Source: Clostridiaceae bacterium
GTDB lineage: Bacteria > Bacillota > Clostridia > Saccharofermentanales > UBA5734
Assembly: GCA_012729935.1 (NCBI GenBank)
Contig: JAAYBY010000242.1
Location: 1 to 10,729, forward strand
DNA length: 10,729 nt
Reading direction: 5' to 3'
The notes beneath the pieces are model-generated. The model ran no database searches, had not been told where the DNA came from, and worked only from the letters and a program-made list of their open reading frames with translations. A program made the translations under genes and the position numbers. Shown here piece by piece: positions 5,687-10,729 of this stretch (its first letter is position 1; every line of letters begins with the position of its first letter).

Positions 5687-7618
5687 ATGACTTCAGACGT
5701 TCAATCTTTTGACAACAGACTGGATCTTGTTCCTCATAGCCCGGGCGTTTACCTGATGAAGGACGCATCGGGTTCTGTTATTTATGTGGGTAAAGCAAAC
5801 GATCTGCGCCAGCGGCTGCGTAGCTATTTTACAGCTTCACCGAAAGGAAATGCACGTATTCTCGCGTTGATTCATACGATTGCAGATTTCTCAGTGATCA
5901 TCTGTGACAACGAACGCGAATCATTGGTGCTGGAATCAACATTAATTAAAAAGCATCAACCACGATACAATATCTTGCTGCGAGACGACAAAGATTATCC
6001 GTATGTCCGTGTGACCCTGAATGAACAGTATCCGCGTATCTTGAAAGCGTTCAGGATCGGTGACGATCAGAATTTTGGTGCACGTTACTTTGGACCGTAT
6101 CTGTCGCGTGATGTAAAACTGGCATTGGAGGCAATTCGCTCTATTTTCCCTGTTAAAACCTGCCGGAGGGTCCTGCCGCGGGACATTGGCAAAGAAAGAC
6201 CCTGCCTCCAGTATTATATCGGACGGTGCATCGGTCCCTGCAAGGGCGATGTTCCAGTCGAGGATTATCGAGCGGTTATGGAACAGATCTGCCGCTTTTT
6301 TGCAGGTCGGACAGATGATTTACTGCACGAACTGAGGCAGGAGATGGCTTCTGCCGCCAATCAGCTTCACTATGAGCGGGCTGCGCGCATTCGCGACCGG
6401 ATCCAGGCATTGGAAAATCTGATGGAAAAGCAAAAAGTAGTGGATGCTAAACCGATTGATCAGGATGTGTTAGCCATAGCCGGAAACGGCAGTGAAATTT
6501 GTCTGCAGAAGCTTGAAATCCGTCACGGACGTCTGGTCGGCGCCTCAGCCACATTCTGGCCTGAAAAGGATTTGGATGAAGAAGAAATCATTCGTTCATT
6601 TTTGATTCAGCATTATCAGCAGATAGCCTGGATACCGCCTGAAATTTTAATTCCGGTTGATCTTTCTGACCAGGCAGGGATTGAAACCTATCTGAGCAGT
6701 GTTGGCGGCAAACGGTGCCGGTTGAGAAAACCTCAGCGTGGTAAAGGGGTCGACCGGATGAACATGGCGCGTGAGAATGCTAATGAGGCATTGCGCCGGC
6801 ATACGCTTCAGGGCGGACTCCGGCAGTCAGCTATCGAAGAAACATTGATCATGTTAGGTTCGCTGCTCAAACTTGACAAAACGCCACAACGGATTGAAGC
6901 AATTGACATTTCACAGACCGGATCCGATGATCAGGCTGCCGGACTGGTTGTTTTCGAGAATGGCCGTCCCTTGAGACGCCATTATCGACATTTCCGACTT
7001 AATCAAAATCAGGCGGCTGATGATTATGAAGCCATGCGCCTGACGCTGGCCAGACGATTAGGACATCTGGACGATGCATCGTTTGGATTGACACCTGATT
7101 TAATTTTGGCAGATGGTGGAATTGGACATGTGCGGGCGATCCAGTCTGTTTTGCATGAAAATAACCTGTCGATCCCGGTAGCCGGCATCGTCAAGGATGA
7201 AAAGCATCGTACGCGCGGACTGGTGACTCCGGACGGATCGATCATAGAACTGCGCCATCAGCCGGCCGGGCAAACACGATCGCTGCGTGTTTCTGAGCGC
7301 GATGCTGATCATGACCGTTACCTTGACGATGCTGAACAGCTGGCGCTGCTCAGATTATTGACCGCCATTCAGGATGAGGCACATCGCTTCGCCAACCGCT
7401 ACCGGATGAACCTGAACCGAAAACGGCAGACGCGGTTTTCTCTGGAAAGTATTCCAGGGGTAGGACCAGCCCGTCGGCGTTTGCTGTTGCAGGCTTTTCA
7501 GTCAATCAAGAAGATATCCGAGGCGGGAATAGATGATTTGCTGGCTGTCAAAGGGCTTGGTAATCAAGCTGCACACGCGGTGTACGATCATTTTCACCCG
7601 GCAGAGCAGGAGGATTGA
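5687..7618 (+). CDS. uvrC: Excinuclease ABC subunit C
   Basis: UvrC makes both incisions in nucleotide excision repair after UvrAB has located damage. Domains, numbered from ATG 5687 (643 residues), are: a GIY-YIG nuclease with GVYLM (20-24) and IYVGKAN (32-38); four cysteines C159, C173, C181 and C185 in the pattern linked to an Fe-S cluster in E. coli UvrC; the UVR motif at 220-245; an RNase H-like nuclease with candidate catalytic D407 (AIDIS), D476 (ADGG) and H566 (DEAH); and tandem helix-hairpin-helix motifs at 586-640. The stretch between D476 and H566 is about 18 residues longer than in E. coli. The start is uncertain. ATG 5687 gives the usual distance to GVYLM but has a poor ribosome binding site. 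ATG 5612, inside the HPr-like gene, has AGAAGG 5 nt upstream and would add 25 residues. Confidence 0.97.
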   Translation: MTSDVQSFDNRLDLVPHSPGVYLMKDASGSVIYVGKANDLRQRLRSYFTASPKGNARILALIHTIADFSVIICDNERESLVLESTLIKKHQPRYNILLRDDKDYPYVRVTLNEQYPRILKAFRIGDDQNFGARYFGPYLSRDVKLALEAIRSIFPVKTCRRVLPRDIGKERPCLQYYIGRCIGPCKGDVPVEDYRAVMEQICRFFAGRTDDLLHELRQEMASAANQLHYERAARIRDRIQALENLMEKQKVVDAKPIDQDVLAIAGNGSEICLQKLEIRHGRLVGASATFWPEKDLDEEEIIRSFLIQHYQQIAWIPPEILIPVDLSDQAGIETYLSSVGGKRCRLRKPQRGKGVDRMNMARENANEALRRHTLQGGLRQSAIEETLIMLGSLLKLDKTPQRIEAIDISQTGSDDQAAGLVVFENGRPLRRHYRHFRLNQNQAADDYEAMRLTLARRLGHLDDASFGLTPDLILADGGIGHVRAIQSVLHENNLSIPVAGIVKDEKHRTRGLVTPDGSIIELRHQPAGQTRSLRVSERDADHDRYLDDAEQLALLRLLTAIQDEAHRFANRYRMNLNRKRQTRFSLESIPGVGPARRRLLLQAFQSIKKISEAGIDDLLAVKGLGNQAAHAVYDHFHPAEQED

Positions 7619-7620
7619 AA

Positions 7621-8346
7621 ATGGCAGTCTATGCGATAGCAGATTTACACCTTGGATTAGGTGTCAGCAAACCGATGAATATTTTTGGTGAGCAGTGGAA
7701 CCGGCATACGGATCAAATTAAGCAGAACTGGACTCAGATTCGTTCAGATGAAACGGTCGTGATAGCAGGTGATATTTCCTGGGCGATGACGCTGCAGGAG
7801 GCACTGCCCGACTTAATCTTTCTTGACCAGCTGCCCGGTCGGAAAGTACTGCTGAAGGGTAATCATGACTACTGGTGGACATCTTTGAAAAAGCTCAAAC
7901 AGGTTTGTGAAGAACATCAGCTTCAATCATTGCAGTTTTTGCGCAATAACGGGTGTCCCGGCTCCGATGACTGGATGATCTGCGGCACACGGGGATGGAT
8001 TTTGCCGGATGACCCGGCATTCCAGCAGGCAGACGAAAAAATATATAAACGAGAAGCGAACCGACTCCAGCTTTCACTGGAATCAGCGCAAGAGCAGAGA
8101 AAGCCAGGGCAGAAATTACTGGTTGCAATGCATTATCCGCCGATCAATGCGCAAAACAAGGAAACGTTGTTTACCCGACTGATGCAGCAGTTTGAGGTGG
8201 ATTGTTGTGTCTACGGCCATATTCATGGTGTTCCGCCGGAAACTGAAAAGCAGACGGCTGCAGGATTGATTCCCTGTGTTCTGGTTGCTGCTGATCACCT
8301 GTGCTTTAGCCCGTGGCCTGTTGCATCACGCCAGGTGAGTCAATAA
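7621..8346 (+). CDS. Calcineurin-like metallophosphoesterase
   Basis: This 241-residue cytoplasmic enzyme has all five motifs of the calcineurin-like phosphoesterase superfamily in order: DLH (D8, H10), GD (D51 in AGDISW), GNHD (N81, H82), the single His H171 in MHYPP, and GHIH (H200, H202). These bind two metal ions and cleave phosphomono- or diesters. It resembles the predicted phosphohydrolases found in many Clostridia (COG1768-like); the substrate is unknown. AGGAGG at 7608-7613 sits 7 nt before ATG 7621, ruling out the TTG at 7615. The start lies 2 nt after the uvrC stop, so the two are surely co-transcribed. No good terminator follows it. Confidence 0.9.
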   Translation: MAVYAIADLHLGLGVSKPMNIFGEQWNRHTDQIKQNWTQIRSDETVVIAGDISWAMTLQEALPDLIFLDQLPGRKVLLKGNHDYWWTSLKKLKQVCEEHQLQSLQFLRNNGCPGSDDWMICGTRGWILPDDPAFQQADEKIYKREANRLQLSLESAQEQRKPGQKLLVAMHYPPINAQNKETLFTRLMQQFEVDCCVYGHIHGVPPETEKQTAAGLIPCVLVAADHLCFSPWPVASRQVSQ

Positions 8347-8446
8347 GAGAGAATTCATTCGTGTTGACACAAACTGATGACGACTGCAAACGTCAGATTG
8401 CCTAATCCATACCCGTTTGATTCAAAAAAATCAGAACCATTGATTG

Positions 8447-8475
8447 TTGCGTGATGATATGTCTTGAGATATAAT
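8447..8475 (+). promoter_or_regulatory. Putative promoter of yicC-remA-gmk-rpoZ
   Basis: A perfect TATAAT (8470-8475) is preceded at 17 nt by TTGCGT (8447-8452), which keeps only the TTG of the -35 consensus. Transcription would start near 8482. The 7-bp inverted arms ATTGATT (8439-8445) and AATCAAT (8473-8479) flank the element. The 170-nt gap before yicC contains no other candidate gene. Confidence 0.55.
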
Positions 8476-8516
8476 CAATAGACTGTAAACAAATGAGAAA
8501 GGCTGCGATATTAGAT

Positions 8517-9404
8517 ATGAGCGCCAGTATGACCGGATATGGACGAGGAGAAGCAGCAGATTCGATCTGCCGCGTGATTGTCGAAATTAAAACGGTGAAC
8601 AACCGTTATTGTGATATTCAGATCCGCATTCCACGTTTGCTGTCATCACTGGAAAATAGAATCCGTGAGCAGGTTCAGAAGCGCCTATACCGCGGCAAGA
8701 TTGATATCTATGTGACCTATGAAGTAACCGGAGCAGATGCCATGCAGGTTCGATGTGATTATCAGCTGGCGCACGCGTATGCTGATGCCCTTCGCCGGAT
8801 CGCATCTGCCGAATCGATCCCTGACGGATTGAATGCCGTCCAGATTGCTCGATTTAATGATGTTCTCCAGATTGAGCCATACGAGCTGCCGGCCGAACAG
8901 ACCGAGACGCTTATTGAACAGGCTCTGTCTGATGCACTGACCGCTTTGTGTGAAATGAGGTCGCTTGAGGGAAATCGCCTGGCGGCTGACATCAGGCAAC
9001 GTGCAGATCAGATGCTGACCCAGTATGAATCATTAGGGCGTTTAGCACCGCTGGTTGCAGAACTGTATCGTAAACGGTTGACAGCCCGGATTCAGGAGTG
9101 GTTCGGCGACGAATCGGAAAAACTGTTTTCAGAAGAGCGAATGGCTGCGGAAGTCGCCGTCTATGCTGACAAAAGTGCTGTTGATGAGGAGTTGGTCCGT
9201 TTAAAAAGCCATCTGCAGCAATTAAAAAGCATTGTTAGTCTTGACGAGCCGGTCGGTAAGAAACTGGATTTTATCGTTCAGGAAATAAACCGTGAAATCA
9301 ATACCATCGGATCAAAAGCCAATGACCTTTCTATGGTACAAACCGTTGTTTCCATGAAAAGTGAATTGGAAAAAATACGCGAACAAATCCAGAACCTCGA
9401 ATGA
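8517..9404 (+). CDS. yicC: YicC/YloC-family endoribonuclease
   Basis: The YicC family comprises endoribonucleases involved in RNA turnover (E. coli YicC, Bacillus YloC). The N-terminal domain begins with SMTGYGRGE (residues 4-12) followed by VEIKTVNNRYCDI (22-34). The C-terminal domain has DEELVRLKSHL and the family signature EPVGKKLDFIVQEINREINTIGSKA, ending KIREQIQNLE. From ATG 8517 the protein is 295 residues, in the family range. The in-frame ATG at 8493 would add eight residues but has no ribosome binding site and would start only ~11 nt after the predicted transcription start. ATG 8517 has only a weak GAAAGG 14 nt upstream, so the start is tentative. It heads the yicC-remA-gmk-rpoZ operon, conserved in Firmicutes. 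Confidence 0.93.
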   Translation: MSASMTGYGRGEAADSICRVIVEIKTVNNRYCDIQIRIPRLLSSLENRIREQVQKRLYRGKIDIYVTYEVTGADAMQVRCDYQLAHAYADALRRIASAESIPDGLNAVQIARFNDVLQIEPYELPAEQTETLIEQALSDALTALCEMRSLEGNRLAADIRQRADQMLTQYESLGRLAPLVAELYRKRLTARIQEWFGDESEKLFSEERMAAEVAVYADKSAVDEELVRLKSHLQQLKSIVSLDEPVGKKLDFIVQEINREINTIGSKANDLSMVQTVVSMKSELEKIREQIQNLE

Positions 9405-9426
9405 GGAAATGTGCTGACGGACTGTC

Positions 9427-9431
9427 GGGAG
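9427..9431 (+). promoter_or_regulatory. Ribosome binding site deciding the remA start
   Basis: GGGAG lies 5 nt before ATG 9437. The in-frame ATG at 9401, overlapping the yicC stop, would add 12 residues (MRKCADGLSGES) that have no counterpart in RemA proteins. Confidence 0.75.
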
Positions 9432-9436
9432 AATCT

Positions 9437-9700
9437 ATGGAAAGTGTTTTTTTCTTAAAAATCGGTTTTCAAAATCTCGTTTCAATCAATCGTATTATCG
9501 CGATTGTCAGTCCCGATTCTTCACCTGTCAAACGCATTATCCAGGATGCACGTGATCGTTCCAGCTTGATTGACGCAACGTCCGGACGAAAAACGCGCGC
9601 TGTATTGATCATGGACAGTGATCACGTGATTCTGTCTTCCATGACCGTCGATGAACTGAGCCATCATTCATCGCTGCACATTCAGGAGGACCTGCCATGA
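9437..9700 (+). CDS. remA: RemA-family regulator (DUF370)
   Basis: RemA is a small DNA-binding protein which in Bacillus subtilis activates biofilm-matrix and osmoprotection genes; in many Clostridia its targets are unknown. The 87-residue product carries the family signature nearly unbroken: IGFQNLVSINRIIAIVSPDS, then SSPVKRIIQDARDRSSLIDATSGRKTRAV, then MDSDHVILSS. The N-terminal MESVFFLKIGF and the Ser/His-rich tail are ordinary variants. It sits between yicC and gmk, exactly as in Bacillus. Its stop overlaps the gmk start as ATGA, implying translational coupling. Family membership is clear; the biofilm role is not shown for this organism. Confidence 0.93.
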   Translation: MESVFFLKIGFQNLVSINRIIAIVSPDSSPVKRIIQDARDRSSLIDATSGRKTRAVLIMDSDHVILSSMTVDELSHHSSLHIQEDLP

Positions 9701-10332
9701 TTCAGGAGATACAGGACAAACCGGGTCAGCAGCGTGGGCTGGCAATTTGTGTATCGGGTCCTTCAGGCGTCGGGAAAGGAACCATTATCCGGTCGGTTCT
9801 GGCCAGACGCCCGTCAATCAGACATTCAGTCAGTATTACGACGCGCCGGCCGAGACCCGGTGAGAAGAACGGTATCGATTACTATTTCGTCGATCATCCG
9901 ACTTTTGAGCGCATGATCGCTGACGATGAAATCCTTGAGCATGACTGCTATTGTGATCAGTATTATGGAACACCCCGAAAACCGCTGGCCGAAGCGATCG
10001 GAAGCGGCCTTGACGTCATCCTGGATATAACGGTTCCCGGTTCGCTATCCATCATGCAAAAAATCCCGGAATGTGTTACAATATTTCTCCTGCCGCCTTC
10101 GTTTTCAGAGCTTGAAAACCGATTGCTGAAACGGGGAACGGAAACAGATGATATCGTACGCAAACGACTCGAAAAGGCTCGGCATGAAGTAACCATGGCG
10201 GACCGTTTTCAATACCTTGTGGTCAATGATGATCTGGCAGAAACAGCCCAGCGCATTCTGGCCATCATTGATGCAGAGCATTGCCGGTATCCGTATCAGG
10301 CAGGCATTGAACAGGTTGTACTGGCTCGCTGA
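9697..10332 (+). CDS. gmk: Guanylate kinase
   Basis: Gmk phosphorylates GMP to GDP with ATP, an essential step in GTP and (p)ppGpp metabolism. The 211-residue product has the P-loop GPSGVGKGT (21-29), the GMP-binding SITTRRPRPGE (46-56, with R50 and R53 matching the usual pair), DYYFV (61-65), ILE (79-81), YYGTPR (89-94), and the lid/arginine block LLPPSFSELENRLLKRGTET (131-150). Residues 110-115 read DITVPG where the family normally has (E/D)IDVQG, so an Asp and a Gln are replaced. This is odd but the rest is intact, so an active kinase is still likely. AGGAGG at 9684-9689 is 7 nt from the ATG, within the end of remA. Confidence 0.96.
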   Translation: MIQEIQDKPGQQRGLAICVSGPSGVGKGTIIRSVLARRPSIRHSVSITTRRPRPGEKNGIDYYFVDHPTFERMIADDEILEHDCYCDQYYGTPRKPLAEAIGSGLDVILDITVPGSLSIMQKIPECVTIFLLPPSFSELENRLLKRGTETDDIVRKRLEKARHEVTMADRFQYLVVNDDLAETAQRILAIIDAEHCRYPYQAGIEQVVLAR

Positions 10333-10356
10333 GCCATAAATCAAGGAGGAACATAC

Positions 10357-10729
10357 ATGCTGGTTAACCCGCCAATTGAAAAATTACTGCCAAAGACCGA
10401 AAACAGATATACTCTGGCCATTCTGGTCGCAAAACGTGCTCGTCAGTTAGTCGACGGGGCACTGCCTCTCTTTCCGTCTGAATCACCAAATCTGGTGACT
10501 GTCGCCTGTGAGGAGCTTGGTGCTGACCGGATTTGCTGTGTGCAAGGCCAGGTAACGCCTTATATCCCGCTCAGGCCAGAGGTGGAAGCGGCACGTCTGG
10601 CAGCTAAACATGCAGCTGCGCAGGCAGACATGGCAGATGCGGTTCGCGAAGAACTCGAGCGAACAAATGCGATGCTGGCTGAACCTGCGGATGCATCGGA
10701 TGTACAGATCATATCCGATATGCTGCTTG
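10357..10729 (+). CDS. rpoZ: RNA polymerase omega subunit, 3' end beyond the window
   Basis: Omega binds the C-terminal end of RpoC and aids RNA polymerase assembly. The frame opens at ATG 10357, 7 nt after a perfect AAGGAGG (10343-10349), and is still open at the window edge (124 residues read, no stop). The start MLVNPPIEKLLPKTENRYTLAILVAKRARQL (residues 1-31) is the omega signature: IEKLL, the RYTL motif and AKRARQL. Residues 46-56 (LVTVACEELGA) match the second conserved helix. Usual omega proteins are about 65-90 residues, so this one carries an extension of at least 35 residues. The extension (76-109) is Ala/Glu/Arg-rich and probably helical. The position after gmk supports the call. 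Confidence 0.9.
   Translation, partial: MLVNPPIEKLLPKTENRYTLAILVAKRARQLVDGALPLFPSESPNLVTVACEELGADRICCVQGQVTPYIPLRPEVEAARLAAKHAAAQADMADAVREELERTNAMLAEPADASDVQIISDMLL

Noticed and set aside
8364..8369. Perfect TTGACA after the metallophosphoesterase gene
   Set aside because: No -10-like hexamer occurs 16-18 nt downstream (the bases there read CAAACG), so I do not call a promoter.
8378..8395. Small hairpin TGACG/CGTCA as terminator of the uvrC operon
   Set aside because: The stem is only 5 bp and is not followed by a T-tract, so it is too weak to claim.
9734..9916. Short plus-strand frame within gmk, and similar shadow frames (488-703, 3301-3573, 4447-4665)
   Set aside because: All lie out of frame inside well-recognised genes, without ribosome binding sites or recognisable domains.
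1..10729. CRISPR array, mobile element, tRNA/rRNA gene or horizontally acquired island
   Set aside because: I saw no regularly spaced direct repeats, transposase or integrase motifs, or tRNA-like cloverleafs. All genes are co-directional and of similar composition, so the region looks like ordinary core chromosome.

Overview
The window is a gene-dense, fully co-directional (+ strand) stretch of a bacterial chromosome. It is almost certainly from a Gram-positive Firmicute of the Clostridia type. Evidence: strong AGGAGG-type ribosome binding sites, SigA-type promoters, a RemA gene between yicC and gmk (the Bacillus/Clostridia order yloC-remA-gmk-rpoZ), and a Crh/HPr-like protein with a conserved regulatory Ser46. 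Base composition looks close to 50% GC. I cannot name a genus. No tRNA, rRNA, CRISPR array, insertion sequence or phage gene is visible.

Layout: (1) 37-1023, a membrane-anchored LytM/M23-domain protein with a long Pro/Ala/Thr-rich linker and a degenerate active site. (2) 1024-1308, an intergenic region with helically phased A-tracts, a near-consensus promoter and a two-hairpin leader. It drives rplM-rpsI (1309-2174), followed by a hairpin. (3) 2283-5289, a tightly overlapping block: an amidohydrolase, then tsaE, tsaB and rimI (the t6A tRNA-modification cluster, but without tsaD), with stops and starts overlapping or 1 nt apart. (4) 5285-8346, a promoter flanked and overlapped by two palindromes, driving an HPr-like gene whose phosphorylatable His15 is Gln (as in Crh), then uvrC and a metallophosphoesterase. 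(5) 8447-10729, a promoter followed by yicC, remA, gmk and an rpoZ that runs off the window end.

Functionally this is core housekeeping: ribosomal proteins, tRNA t6A modification, N-terminal acetylation, nucleotide excision repair, GMP phosphorylation, RNA turnover and the RNA polymerase omega subunit. I see no new multi-gene defence or biosynthetic system. The most interesting signals are small. They are the Crh-like Q15/S46 protein ahead of uvrC together with its palindrome-bracketed promoter, the curved-DNA plus tandem-hairpin arrangement ahead of rplM, the catalytically degenerate LytM protein, and an unusually long omega subunit. All motif and residue calls were made by eye from the translated sequence; no database search was possible.
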